Shown: one piece after another, positions 9,216 to 20,065 of the stretch
Layout: each line of letters starts with the position of its first letter
How positions within the stretch are numbered: position 1 is the first letter of the stretch
Source of the DNA: Euglena gracilis
Lineage: Eukaryota > Euglenozoa > Euglenophyceae > Euglenales > Euglenaceae
Direction of reading: 5' to 3'
NCBI GenBank assembly: GCA_900893395.1
Contig: CAAHFI010813935.1
Span: 1 to 64,000, forward strand
Length of the DNA stretch: 64,000 bases
The notes under the pieces: generated by a model
The model's input: only the letters and a program-made list of their open reading frames with translations
What the model was told of the DNA's origin: nothing
Databases searched by the model: none
Program-made: the position numbers and the translations under genes

Positions 9216-10934
9216 GTCAACAGGAGAGCGAGCAATGGAAACAAATGTGTGCAGAAAGTGGATAGAACTTTACAAAATCAGAAGGGGCATGTTTCAGATG
9301 GGAAATTAAAAAAAAATAACAAAATTTCGCATATTATTCCCATTTGGCACAAATAAAACGTCAAAAATGTTCAATTTTCGAAAAGGAAGCCTAAAATAAA
9401 AAAACATTTTGAACGGGAGGGTCGGAGGGGTGGGTCGATGTAGTTTTTTTTTTCTGGCCACAAAAGAGTGGCCGTATTTCACAAATAATTCCTGAACCTG
9501 CAGGCACAAAAATGACAAACTTTCGGGGGGGGGGTCCGGGGGTCCATTCCGTTGGCTTCTTCTGGCCGTTCACACAAAAAAGGGACCCCGAAAAAGTGCT
9601 AATGAGAACTCCCAAAACTGCCAACCTTTGCCACTGCTCCCCAACCTTTTACTAACTTCAAAAGTGATGCCTTGGGTCGTTTCCATTCAGGAAACAGCCC
9701 AGGGGCATTGAGACTGAGACCACAAGCCATTTAGGAGAAAAGATGACTTTTTTCCTTTTCAGTACAAAAAGAGATTCACGACGAAAATCTGGTACAAAAA
9801 ACTGCAGTGACACCAAAGCTTGTATTGACCGTTGGGAAACTTTTTATCCTTGAAATATGAAGCCCACCACCCAATTGTAAAGGTATTCACGAGGGCTTTG
9901 AAATACTGCCCGGCTGACGGACGATGCCCCAGGGCCCCCTATCAGCCGAAAAAAGGTACACCTGAACGCACACACACATCGCTTTTGTTTGACCAAACCT
10001 TGAATGTGGCGTTGGTGTCTTATGGCCCTGCACACAAAAGAGGGGCCCTGAAAAGGCGTTGGCGGGCTCGAGACCCAGTTTACCTCCCGAAACAGCCAAC
10101 CTTCTGCCACCGATGCCCAACCTTTTACTGACTCAAACCTCACAACAAGCAGGGGGTCTATTCCGTTGGTCTCTTTCTGGTTCGTTCACACAAAAGAGGT
10201 GAACCTAAAAACGCATTGGCAGGCTCGGGGCCAAATTTCCCTTTGAAACAGCCAACCTTTGCCAACGCTCCCCAACCTTTTGCTGGGTTCAAAAATGATA
10301 CCTTGGTTTTCGGTTCAGGAAACAGCCAAAAAGGCCGAGGGATGATGCCCCAGGGCCCACAAAAAATTCTTAAAAAAAAAGACCCAGGGCTGCAAAAATG
10401 CCCACAAAGAAATAGAAGTCGTTCCCAAACACATACATTTATTTTATGTGTGAAATAGGACTGTGATGCCGCACCCCCCCCCCGGCATTCACCACCATCA
10501 CGATGAAACACTTTTGCAAATTTGCAGTGCTTTCCGCAACACGCAACACATGTCTCGGAAAAATAACAACTGAATGTTCCTTAAAAAACACAAAAATTTG
10601 CAAAAACAAAAGTGCACGCAACAACATTTCACCAGAAGAAACAGCAATCACAAAGGGCTTGGCAGCACACCGTTCCAACCTTTCTTTGAAATCTGGTTGT
10701 CATCAACATCAAGAAATTGAATTGAAAATAAAATACCATGATTTGGGAGCATCCTGTGAAAAACAGGGGGGGAAAGCAGCACAAGTGGATTGGTGGCAGA
10801 TGCCCACAAAACACATGGACAATTTCTTTTTCAGAACAGGGCAAGCAGGTCCGGGGGTCTTTGCCGTTGATTTTTGCTGGCTGTTGCCCACCGTGACTAG
10901 ACCGACACATTAGGCCGAAAAAGTTTAGTTTTTT

Positions 10935-11515
10935 ATTCATAATTCCTGAAACTGCAAGAACAAAAATGACAAAACTTTTGACAAGGGTGTCCGGGGATGT
11001 CCAGGGGGGGGGTGGTCCATGTCATTGGTGCTTTCTGGCCGTACACACAAAGAGGGGCCCTGAAAAAGCGTTCGTTGGATCGGGGCCCAATTTTTTTTTG
11101 CCCGAAACTGCCAACCCTTTGCCACCGCTCCCCAACCATTAACTAACTTTAAAAATGGTACCTTAGGTCATTTCCATTCGGGAAACAGCCAAGGGGGCCG
11201 AGGGATGATGCCCCAGGGCCCCCCCCCAATTCAGCCCAAAAAGTTGAGTTTTCATTTACATTTGAATGCAGAATTCCCGAAACTGCAAGGACAAAAATGA
11301 AAAACTTTTGACAGGGGGGTGGGGGGTCGGGGGGGGGTCCGGGGGGTTGGTGTTTTCTGGACGCACACACAAAGAGAGGCCCTGAAGAAGCGTTGGCCGG
11401 CTCGGGGCCCAATTTCGCCCGAAACTGCCAACCCTTTGCCACCGCTCCCCAACCATTAACTAACTTCAAAAATGGTACCTTGGGTCGTTTCCATTCGGGA
11501 AACAACCAGTCCAAG
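10935..11515 (+). repeat. Two tandem M1 monomers (~330 bp period)
   Basis: ATTCCTGAAACTGCAAG at 10941 and ATTCCCGAAACTGCAAG at 11272 start two successive monomers. Each holds an AAAAATGA-AAACTTTTGACA string, a GGGTCCGGGG-like tract, TTCTGGMCGYACACACAAAG, GGCCCTGAAAAAGCGTT or a close form, GAAACTGCCAACCCTTTGCC, CCATTCGGGAAACA and GATGATGCCCCAGGG (the second breaks off before the last). This is the clearest view of the ancestral monomer; other diverged copies lie at 9480, 9925, 10160 and 13150. Confidence 0.82.
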
Positions 11516-11699
11516 CCGTGTTTTCAAGCTGTTGGGGGGGGAATCCCTTTTGTTGTTCAACTGTCTGAGGGCCCCAAAATAACAAAATCACTTGGGTTGC
11601 CCGGAGCAAATTACCTTTCTTGCTCAACTGTCCGAGGGCCCCAAAATAACAAAATCCCTTGTGTTTCCAAGTCGTTTTGGGGGGGCAAAGCCCTTGTGT

Positions 11700-13431
11700 T
11701 TGGCAAACGGCCGCCAAATTGCGAGAAGCTGCTTAAAATCAGGGACTCTGGTAGCTTAAAATTTCTGGGTTACCCGGGAGTTGGGGGGCCAAAAAATGTA
11801 CCAGACACAGGTTTTTGAGGGTGCTGAATCCAAAAAAGTGGGTCATTTGGCTTAATTTTTCGTTTTACGAAACTCGATTTTCCCAATTTGAGGGACATTT
11901 TGGCCGTCGTGGCCCCAAATTTAAAAGGAAAAGGGGAGGAAACCACAGGAAAAACGCTGGTGCAACGTTGGTTGAAAAAGTTCAGGGCAAGTTGGGAACC
12001 CCCCCCGTTTTTGGGGTCACCAAAATCACAAAAAGCGTCGAAAACAAATGGTTGCACAGTTTTTCGTGCGAAATTTGCAACAAAAAAAACTGCGCAATTC
12101 TCTTGCGCGGGAAGGTGCATGAAAAACTCTGGCCTTTTTCCTTTTGAAATAAGTGTGGCCAGGCACAAAACATTCAAAGATGAAAAACACCGAAGATTGT
12201 TCAATTATTTAAATTCTGGTCATGGAGAATGAAAACACCTTGGAAACCAACACACCTTGGTAACAAGAGCAATCCGACAATTTAGATCCTTGGGGTGGAC
12301 ATTTCCGAGCTTGGGTCCAAGGCACCCGGACTCAATTGGGGCCAATCCTTCTGAGTCTTCCCGTCCAAACGAGAAGAATCGGAAGGATTCACCCATTATT
12401 AATCTCGGCGATGATAAGTGGAAATGGCAAAGCTGAAAGAAACAGCGTATGCAGACAACATATGTTGTTCCTGAGAAGATTCTCTATCCATCGATACAAT
12501 TGTCAGGTCCTGCATCCCAAAGGATCAAGAGTTCCGGAGTTGGTCCAAGCTTTTTTTTTGGTCCAAGCACTGCGATGCGGCAACAAAGTCGGCGACGCAA
12601 GCAAAGGTGCCCTCGACTTACCCCAAGTTTTAAGCACCCGCATGCCCCAAAGAACACGTCAAGGTATTGATCCCCTTTGCCCAAGCTTTTAGGTGGCCCG
12701 GTCGGCTGCCGCTGAACAAACCTACCCACTTTCTCCGCAGCGTGTCCCAATGGTGCCTTAGTAATGCACTGTGAATTTGCGAATGGCAAGAATGCGCCTG
12801 TTGAAATATTGTTCTTCAATAAAAAGCCAGCTAGCCCCGTCCGAAACTTTTGTGGCTGATGGGGAAGTGCGATGAAAGAGTCTCTTTTTAGGAGGCTGAA
12901 AATGCATCCGCTTTGGGTGCTTTTTGGTATAAAAAAAAACGACCGTGAAAAATTTGCTTTGTGATGCAAGCACCGAGCCCAAGTAAGTTCATTAGCTATC
13001 AACGTTTCATGAATTGTTAGAAATATGACTGCTAACGTACAGCGAATACCGTACAGGTCATCAACAGGAGAGCAATAGAAATAGAAAGTGTCCAGAAAGT
13101 GGATGGAACCTTTTGGGTAGTTCTTGGGGGAGGCAATTCCAACCTCCACCCCCCACGCAGGAGGGGGGTCCGGGGGGTCCGGGGGGTCAGGGGGGCGGGG
13201 GGTCGGGGGGGGGGGTGTTTTCTGGCCGCGCACACAAAGAGGGGCCCTGAAAAAGCGTTGGCCGGCTCGGGGCCCAATTTTTTTTCGCCCGAAACTGCCA
13301 ACCCTTTGCCACCGCTCCCCAACCTTTTACTAACTTTATAATGGCACCTTGGGTCGTTTCCATTCGGGAAACAGCCAAGGGGCCGAGGGATGATGCCCCA
13401 GAGCCCCCTATTAGCTGAAAAAAACAGGGGG
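11700..13431 (+). repeat. Module E, copy 1
   Basis: Module of 1.73 kb starting TTGGCAAACGGCCGCC. Copies are at 17969-19690, 27561-29299, 41143-41691 (with a large deletion), 49679-51423 and 58671-60391. It holds a ~900 bp core (11830-12740) of unknown nature, an M2 paralog (about 12745-13110) and one M1 monomer (about 13150-13430). It is preceded by C or by I, but is always followed by an A array. Open frames on both strands over 11815-13230 are conserved only because the copies are recent. Confidence 0.92.
12983..13056 (+). other. Intron-like string in M2 cassette (E1)
   Basis: GTAAGT follows GAGCCCAA, TGCTAAC ends at 13036, and GTACAG at 13051-13056 comes before GTCATCAACAGG. A second AG lies at 13041-13042. 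Read through, the frame that is open in B and C meets a stop here; removal of the 74 bp would keep it open across the border. That is weak support for a former intron. Confidence 0.33.
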
Positions 13432-15040
13432 TGGGGGGGTCCGTGGGGGGTCCGGGGAGGACGGGGGTCCGGGGGGGAGTTGGTGTTTTCTGGCCGCACA
13501 CACATTTTTCCGCAATGTGTGCCTAAGGAATGCAAAGGGGGGCTTTTGGCGCTGTTTTTGCTCCTACGGAACTTCGGAAAATTTGGAAAATTTTTGGGAA
13601 ATAATACCCCCCCCCTCGAGCCGGGGCTTCAGGCGAAAAAAATAATCCCCTGGGGGATGTTATTTGGGGGGTTACCATGATCTAAGAGTTTTTGTCGGTG
13701 ATTTTGAATGTGGGGGGGGGTAAGTCCGGGGGTTTTCATGTCATTCTGACCTCAAAAAAAAAAACAGCAAAAAATAATTCCCGGGAGAGCCGATGCCCAA
13801 AACAAGAAAGCTCGTATTTTGTCCAATCCTGCTCCAACTTGCTTGAAAAGACAGGCAAAATCCAAAGGACGTCCCTTTGGATGTGCCTGGGGGGGGGGGC
13901 CATCACCGGGTCAGATCATGGCTCAAAAAGAATAAATACTCAAATGATGAAATGTATCAATAAAATATTGGCGGGCTGGGTCCTGACACACCCACGTCGA
14001 CAGTTGTGAGTTTCACTTTTCACTTCGCTTTCGCCTGGAGCGGGACAGAGCGCCAGGCGAAATTCGTGGGATCCGAGGGCTGATGCCCCAGTTCCCACTA
14101 TTGGCCGAAAAAGGTTACACCTAAACACACACACGCACATCACCACCGTTTGAAAAAATCTCGAACGTGCAATTTTGGAAAGCAATGGGTGGCCAACTTT
14201 TGCCGGGAGTGGGGTCCGGGGGAGATCGACGTTGTTGGTTTTTCTGGCTGTTCACACATAAGAGTGACCCTAGAAAAAAGCGGTGGCGGGCTTTGGGCCA
14301 CATATATTGCAAAAAATGGAGCCCACACTGGTTGACTCTTCTCCCTTGGGAACATTGCTCACCCGCTTGAGGTTTGGGAAGTTGAAAAACTTGAAATGAA
14401 TGCCTTTGGTCGGAGGGTCCGGGCTGTAGGTTGCATCCCAATCTGGCCGTTCACGCAAATCATGCAAGGTGAAATGAAAAGCATTGGGGGCTGGAAAGCA
14501 TCAAAGGTTGGCGGGGACTTTCACCTTCGCGGGGGGGGGGGGTCGGGGGTCCGGGAGGACGGGGGGTCCGGGGGGGGGAGTTGGTGTTTTCTGGCCGCAC
14601 ACACATTTTTTCCGCAATGTGTCCCAATGGTGCCTAAGGAATGCAAAGGGGGCTTTTGGCGCTGTTTTGCTCCTACGGAACTTCGGAAAATTTCGAAAAT
14701 TTTTGGAAATAATTACCCCCCCCCCTCGAGCCGGGGCTTCAGGCGAAAAAAATAATCCCCTGGGGGATGTTATTTGAGGGGGTTACCATGCATGTTAAGA
14801 GTTTTTGTCGGTGATTTTGAATGTGGGGGGGGTAAGTCCGGGGGTTTTCATGTCATTCTGACCTCAAAAAAAAAAACAGCAAAAAAAATAATTCCCGGGG
14901 AGAGCCGATGCCCAAAACAAGAAAGCTCGTATTTTGTCCAATCCTGCTCCAACTTGCTTGAAAAGACAGGCAAAATCCAAAGGACGTCCCTTTGGATGTG
15001 CCTGGGGGGGGGGGCCATCACCGGGTCAGATCATGGCTCA
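13432..15040 (+). repeat. Module A array II
   Basis: It begins within the G-rich core of a unit; unit starts are at 13575 and 14694 (period 1119). The first unit is of the E-adjacent type: AATTTGGAAAATTT instead of AATTTCGAAAATTT, preceded by AATGTGTGCCTAAGG lacking the CCAATGGT string, and with TATCAATAAAATATT near 13957. The second unit is cut at 15036-15040, where GGCTCA passes into CGGCCCAAAA of module H with CTCA shared by both. Confidence 0.9.
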
Positions 15041-15246
15041 CGGCCCAAAAATGATGAAATCCCTTGTGTTTCCAAGTCGCTTTGCGCAAATCCCTGGCCT
15101 CAAAATAACCAAATCCCTTGTGTTCCTTGTGTGCCAACATCAAAAAAAGTGGGGGGGGTCCGGTCATGGCAGTAGCTTTGGCCTGGGGGGGGGGTGGTGG
15201 GGTCGACCACATGGTCGGCCCACGGTCGCCTCGTCGCCCCCTCCCT

Positions 15247-15411
15247 CGGTCGTGGGGGGGACCGAGGGTGACCGAGCTTCTCTTGTGGGGTCGACCGAGG
15301 GCGACCACGGTCGACCCCCACCCCACAACCATACCCCCCCTTTGCAAAGTCGGTCGCCCTCGGTCGACCCCCACAACCGAAGCTCGGTTGTCCTCGGTCC
15401 CCCCACGACCG
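15247..15411. repeat. Large inverted repeat with GTCGAC palindromes
   Basis: The left arm 15247-15308 and right arm 15349-15411 are reverse complements at roughly 85-90 percent by eye, around a 40 bp spacer. The left arm also begins a smaller nested hairpin, TGGGGTCGACC against GGTCGACCCCA. Arms contain ACCGAGG, CGAGCTTC and GTCGACCGAGGGCGACC. H2 has the same orientation (about 47150-47340). In H3 the whole piece is turned round. Confidence 0.82.
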
Positions 15412-15479
15412 ACCCCCCCCCCGCAAAGAGGTGTTCTGTGACTGGGTGAGAGGTTAGTGGAAAATGAGCGAGGAGAATA

Positions 15480-15795
15480 CCATGCCCCCCCCCCCGAGTT
15501 AGTCACCCCCCCTATTAGTCACCTTTGGGCCCCAGGTTAAAAAAAAAATCCGAAGGGAAACATTTTCTGTGAAAAAAAAAGCCAAAATTGGACACCCACA
15601 ATTCTTTGCTTGTTGCCATCCATGAAAAGTGCCTGGAATTCCCAAAAAACAACCTTGAAACCCCCCAAGGCTTTGGGTGGGGGGCAAAATTGGGCAAAAA
15701 TTGCTCCCCCCCCCGAGTTAGTCACCCCCCCCTTATTATCACCTTGGCGGAATTTCCCTTCCAGGGGGGTGACTAACTGGGGGGGGGGGGCACGG
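15480..15795. mobile_element. MITE2, non-autonomous TIR element in module H
   Basis: Terminal inverted repeats of about 33 bp start CCATG and CCGTG, followed by 11-12 C and AGTTAGTCACCCCCC. TA flanks both ends (15478-15479 and 15796-15797). The layout (TA, CC, then a long C-run) is like MITE1, suggesting one family. The left end is partly duplicated inside at 15705-15741. The 316 bp contain no open frame of note. No empty site lies in the window, so the TA duplication rests on the end alignment alone. Confidence 0.75.
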
Positions 15796-17511
15796 TAAAA
15801 TGCCAGGGGGGCATGTGTGTGTTCTGGTGTTGCCTTCTTTGGCGTGCTAGGACGTTACTTGCTGCGTGGAAAATGAGCGAGGCTCACCTTCTGAGACAAG
15901 AACTGTGTTTGGGCCAAGTGTTAGGGGAGGGGGTGGCTCTTGTTGCCTTCGTTGGCGTGTTTGTCTCGGGTGGTTCTTGTGCTGCCTTCCTTGGTGTGTG
16001 TGTCTCGTGTGGGGGAGGAGGTTGTGTGGCGCAGGTACGCAGCCTTGACGGCCTGCCGGACTATTTGCGCTTGGGTTGGTTGGATTGGATTGTATCTTGT
16101 TGGGACAACGGTGTTGGTGTTGAGGTTTGTTGCCCAGCCTCACAACGTCCTCGCCGTCGTTTGCACAGTTTGCGGTGAAATGGGGTTTGTATTTAGTTTG
16201 AGTAGGGAGAGTGAGAGCCTCTGGAGGAGCCACACAAGCAGTTTCGATATCTCTTTCGCTCGTGTCGCTAGTGTCAAGGAGAGAGGCCTTGCCAGACCTC
16301 TGCTTCGGTTTGGCGTTGCTGCCAGCCCTCCCGCTGCCCCAGCAAGGCTTTGAGTAGGGTGGACATCAGTGTGCGGTCTTCCTTGCCCAGTCCCCCGAAG
16401 CAGTCAAGACGAAGGCAGTGAGCCGCCACCCCCGCTTTGCACAGGCGGCATCCTATTTCCGGTGTTTTTCGGCTTCTTGCCTCTCCTACCAGGCTTGCAG
16501 TGGGTGGCACGACCAAGAGGGTTGCTTGGAATTTGGGTGAGGCGAATGGTGACGTCGATTGCCACGGGTCCGTCACTGTTCAGTCGTGTAATAAAAAAAC
16601 ATCGCCGGGGCAGGTGTTGTCGTCATGTCAGCCATGTCACGTTCATCACCTGTTTGTTGTGCTGCAAGACTTTCTTCTGTTGTGTCCAAGACTTTCTGAA
16701 CTTCCCTGGCGCAACTTTGTGGCTTCCAAGCCAAGAAAGTAACGGCACAATCCCCTGGCGTTCGGAGACCCAAAAATTAGGAACGGCCAATCCTAATTTT
16801 GAGTACCTTCTCCCTGCTCCCATTAGTGCAAGAACAATGTTCAAATGCTTCATATTTGCTAGAAAATACTGCTCTTGTCCAAGGATTTTGTTGTTTTTTA
16901 ATTCTGATCGATCTGCTTTCAGGATGTGAGTGAACTTGTCCGAAGTAAAGTACAATCGCACAATTTCTTCTGTATTTCCCTTTTTTCTGCTTTGTTCCCT
17001 GCCTTTGATGCCAGAGAAACGGGGTGGTTTGAAATTTCTGGGAGAATTTTTTCGACAACCCCAAATGAAGGTTTCTGAACAAAATTGTGCATGTGTGAGG
17101 AAAAAAACACAGCCAAACCTGTGTCACCAGGGATTTTCAACATTCTTTCTGTCTTCGTCGACCCCAAAAACGGAGGTCAGCCCCAACCTTTTGTCGAAAA
17201 ATTTTCAATTAATTGAAGACCCGAATCAGGATTTTTTTTCAGTTTTTTCACATTTTTCCCTTGAGGTTTGGCAAGATCACCAAGATGTCTCTCATTTGGG
17301 GGAAATCAACTTCTTTAAAACAAAAAAATAGGCAAAATGACCCATTTTTTTGGAATCAACACCCCCAAAAACCCAGGCAACGAGTCATTTTCGATCAATG
17401 AGCTCACGAAAGAACCAGAAAATTTGAGTGCTCAAAACTAGAGATTCCCCCTCCTTTTTTTTTGCCTTGGTAAAAGACTGTTGAAAACTACTAAGGACCC
17501 CGTACCCTCGG

Positions 17512-17968
17512 TTGGGCGTGCTGTCGGGGCCACCTAATGTGCTCCGGCAGGGGGTTTTTGAGGTCGGCGGTTCCAAAAAGATCGTCCGTTTTTGGTGGCC
17601 GACCACCGAGAACGAGCAAACAGCCCCCGGCAATTTTCAGGCTCACATCCCAAATGCCTCAAAAATCCCAGAGAGGCAGGGGTGCCATATCTCCGACTCG
17701 GTGCGTGGTTTGGGCCACCTGATGTGCTCCGTAAGGGGTTTTTTGAGGTCGGCGGTTCCAAAAACGTCGTCCATTTTTGGTGGCCGACCACCCAGGGCCG
17801 GCAAACGGCCCCAGGGAATTATCTTGCCGGTCGAATATTCCGGAATGGGGGGGTGGCACATCACCGATTGGTGCGTGGTTCGGTCCACCTAGTGTGCTCC
17901 GGCAGGGGGTTTTCGAGGGCGGCGGTTCCGAAAACCTCGCCCACTGTTGGTGGCCGGCCACCAAAAAC
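17512..17968 (+). repeat. Module I, copy 1: three tandem units
   Basis: Units are marked by GTGCTCCG at 17539, 17724 and 17894 (spacing about 185 and 170 bp, the last unit partial). The shared order is GCCACCT, GTGCTCCG, GTTTTTGAGGTCGGCGGTTCC, GGTGGCCGACCACC, GGCAAACGGCC and GGTGCGTGGTT. Units differ by perhaps 15-20 percent, so this tandem is older than the module copies at 49222 and 58212. The last unit runs into TTGGCAAACGGCCGCC of module E. Confidence 0.85.
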
Positions 17969-19690
17969 TTGGCAAACGGCCGCCAAAAGCTGCTTAAAAT
18001 CAGGGAAGTCGCTTAAAATTTCTGGGTTACCCGGGAGTTGGGGGCCAAAAAATGTACCAGACACAGGTTTTTGAGGGTGCTGAATCCAAAAAAGTGGGTC
18101 ATTTGGCTTAATTTTTCGTTTTACGAAACTCGATTTTCCCAATTTGAGGGACATTTTGGCCGTCGTGGCCCCAAATTTAAAAGGAAAAGGGGAGGAAACC
18201 ACAGGAAAAACGCTGGTGCAACGTTGGTTGAAAAAGTTCAGGGCAAGTTGGGAACCCCCCCCGTTTTTGGGGTCACCAAAATCACAAAAAGCGTCGAAAA
18301 CAAATGGTTGCACAGTTTTTCGTGCGAAATTTGCAACAAAAAAAACTGCGCAATTCTCTTGCGCGGGAAGGTGCATGAAAAACTCTGGCCTTTTTCCTTT
18401 TGAAATAAGTGTGGCCAGGCACAAAACATTCAAAGATGAAAAACACCGAAGATTGTTCAATTATTTAAATTCTGGTCATGGAGAATGAAAACACCTTGGA
18501 AACCAACACACCTTGGTAACAAGAGCAATCCGACAATTTAGATCCTTGGGGTGGACATTTCCGAGCTTGGGTCCAAGGCACCCGGACTCAATTGGGGCCA
18601 ATCCTTCTGAGTCTTCCCGTCCAAACGAGAAGAATCGGAAGGATTCACCCATTATTAATCTCGGCGATGATAAGTGGAAATGGCAAAGCTGAAAGAAACA
18701 GCGTATGCAGACAACATATGTTGTTCCTGAGAAGATTCTCTATCCATCGATACAATTGTCAGGTCCTGCATCCCAAAGGATCAAGAGTTCCGGAGTTGGT
18801 CCAAGCTTTTTTTTTGGTCCAAGCACTGCGATGCGGCAACAAAGTCGGCGACGCAAGCAAAGGTGCCCTCGACTTACCCCAAGTTTTAAGCACCCGCATG
18901 CCCCAAAGAACACGTCAAGGTATTGATCCCCTTTGCCCAAGCTTTTAGGTGGCCCGGTCGGCTGCCGCTGAACAAACCTACCCACTTTCTCCGCAGCGTG
19001 TCCCAATGGTGCCTTAGTAATGCACTGTGAATTTGCGAATGGCAAGAATGCGCCTGTTGAAATATTGTTCTTCAATAAAAAGCCAGCTAGCCCCGTCCGA
19101 AACTTTTGTGGCTGATGGGGAAGTGCGATGAAAGAGTCTCTTTTTAGGAGGCTGAAAATGCATCCGCTTTGGGTGCTTTTTGGTATAAAAAAAAAACGAC
19201 CGTGAAAAATTTGCTTTGTGATGCAAGCACCGAGCCCAAGTAAGTTCATTAGCTATCAACGTTTCATGAATTGTTAGAAATATGACTGCTAACGTACAGC
19301 GAATACCGTACAGGTCATCAACAGGAGAGCAATAGAAATAGAAAGTGTCCAGAAAGTGGATGGAACCTTTTGGGTAGTTCTTGGGGGAGGCAATTCCAAC
19401 CTCCACCCCCCACGCAGGGAGGGGGTCCGGGGGGGTCCGGGGGGGGGGGGGGGCGGGGGGTCGGGGGGGGGTGTTTTCTGGCCGCGCACACAAAGAGGGG
19501 CCCTGAAAAAGCGTTGGCCGGCTCGGGGCCCAATTTTTTTTCGCCCGAAACTGCCAACCCTTTGCCACCGCTCCCCAACCTTTTACTAACTTTATAATGG
19601 CACCTTGGGTCGTTTCCATTCGGGAAACAGCCAAGGGGGCCGAGGGATGATGCCCCAGAGCCCCCTATTAGCTGAAAAAAAACAGGGGGG
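17969..19690 (+). repeat. Module E, copy 2
   Basis: Joined to I rather than C at its left end. It lacks the GCGAGAAG and CTCTGGTAG strings that the C-joined copies have near their start. Otherwise it matches E1 closely, with an A-run one base longer near 19190 and different G-run lengths at 19430-19470. It leads into a short A remnant. Confidence 0.9.
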
Positions 19691-19988
19691 TGGGGGGTCC
19701 GTGGGGGGTCCGGGGAGGACGGGGGGTCCGGGGGGGAGTTGGTGTTTTCTGGCCGCACACACATTTTTCCGCAATGTGTGCCTAAGGAATGCAAAGGGGG
19801 GCTTTTGGCGCTGTTTTTGCTCCTACGGAACTTCGGAAAATTTGGAAAATTTTTGGGAAATAATACCCCCCCCTCGAGCCGGGGCTTCAGGCGAAAAAAA
19901 TAATCCCCTGGGGGATGTTATTTGGGGGGTACCATATCTAAGAGTTTTGTCGGTGATTTTGAATGTGGGGGGGGTAAGTCCGGGGGTT
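19691..19988 (+). repeat. Module A remnant
   Basis: Only the end of one unit and the first 155 bp of an E-adjacent-type unit (start 19834) remain. It stops at CCGGGGGTTT, where other units continue TCATGTCATTC. This is the shortest A array in the window. Confidence 0.88.
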
Positions 19989-20065
19989 TCGGAGGGCCCC
20001 AAAATAAATTTGCTTTGTGATGCAAGCACCGAGCCCAAGTAAGTTTCACAGCGATAATGTTTTAG
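19989..20065 (+). repeat. B-tail remnant joining A to D2
   Basis: CGGAGGGCCCCAAAATAAA to GAGCCCAAGTAAGTT matches the end of module B (4087-4142). The intron-like part that follows is shortened to CACAGCGATAATGTTTTAG, a loss of about 50 bp that kept both the GTAAGT and the TTTTAG ends. It shows that a B module once stood before D2, as before D1, D3 and D4. Confidence 0.8.

Larger units (their letters stand above)
8935..11699 (+). repeat. Module C, copy 1
   Basis: Module of 2.76 kb, repeated at 24797-27560 and 38341-41142. It opens with an M2 cassette lacking MITE1 (8957-9300), then carries diverged copies of the ~250-330 bp M1 monomer at about 9480-9730, 9925-10140, 10160-10370, 10935-11265 and 11266-11515. 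A stretch at 10500-10915 has balanced base use and a 136-codon open frame that I do not recognise. It ends (11520-11699) in repeats of AAATCCCTTGTGTTTCCAAG with GAGGGCCCCAAAATAAC, related to module G. Confidence 0.9.
4211..13990 (+). repeat. 9.8 kb duplication, left copy (D-C-E-A)
   Basis: The whole block matches 20066-29857 at an offset of 15850-15867 bp. The offset drifts mostly at G, C and A runs, and substitutions are very few. A recent duplication, gene conversion, or two haplotype copies joined in assembly would each fit. Beyond 13990 both run into A arrays of different length. Confidence 0.9.
15041..17511 (+). repeat. Module H, copy 1
   Basis: Module of 2.47 kb, also at 46938-49221 and 55801-58211. 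It holds a GTCGACC-rich large inverted repeat (15247-15411), MITE2 (15480-15795), about 1.1 kb with mixed base use (15830-16960), then A/T-richer sequence to 17511. The part from 15830 to 16960 looks the most like ordinary single-copy DNA in the window. Its open frames (for example + 16369-16929, 186 codons, and overlapping minus frames) match nothing I recognise and are open on both strands, so no gene is called. Confidence 0.9.

Noticed and set aside
10503-10913. 136-codon plus-strand frame in module C
   Set aside because: It has balanced composition and is the best coding candidate in the window, but there is no motif I recognise, its start shifts between C1 and C2 with a C-run, its end lies in repeat sequence, and it is broken in C3.
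12484-13149. Minus-strand open frame of about 221 codons in module E, kept in several copies
   Set aside because: It overlaps plus-strand frames in the same stretch, runs over M2 and its intron-like string in antisense, and is broken in E2 by one base in an A-run. The copies are so recent that conservation says nothing about selection.
16369-16929. 186-codon plus-strand frame in module H
   Set aside because: Overlapping minus frames are also open, the end depends on a T-run that differs in H2 and H3, and no family is recognised.
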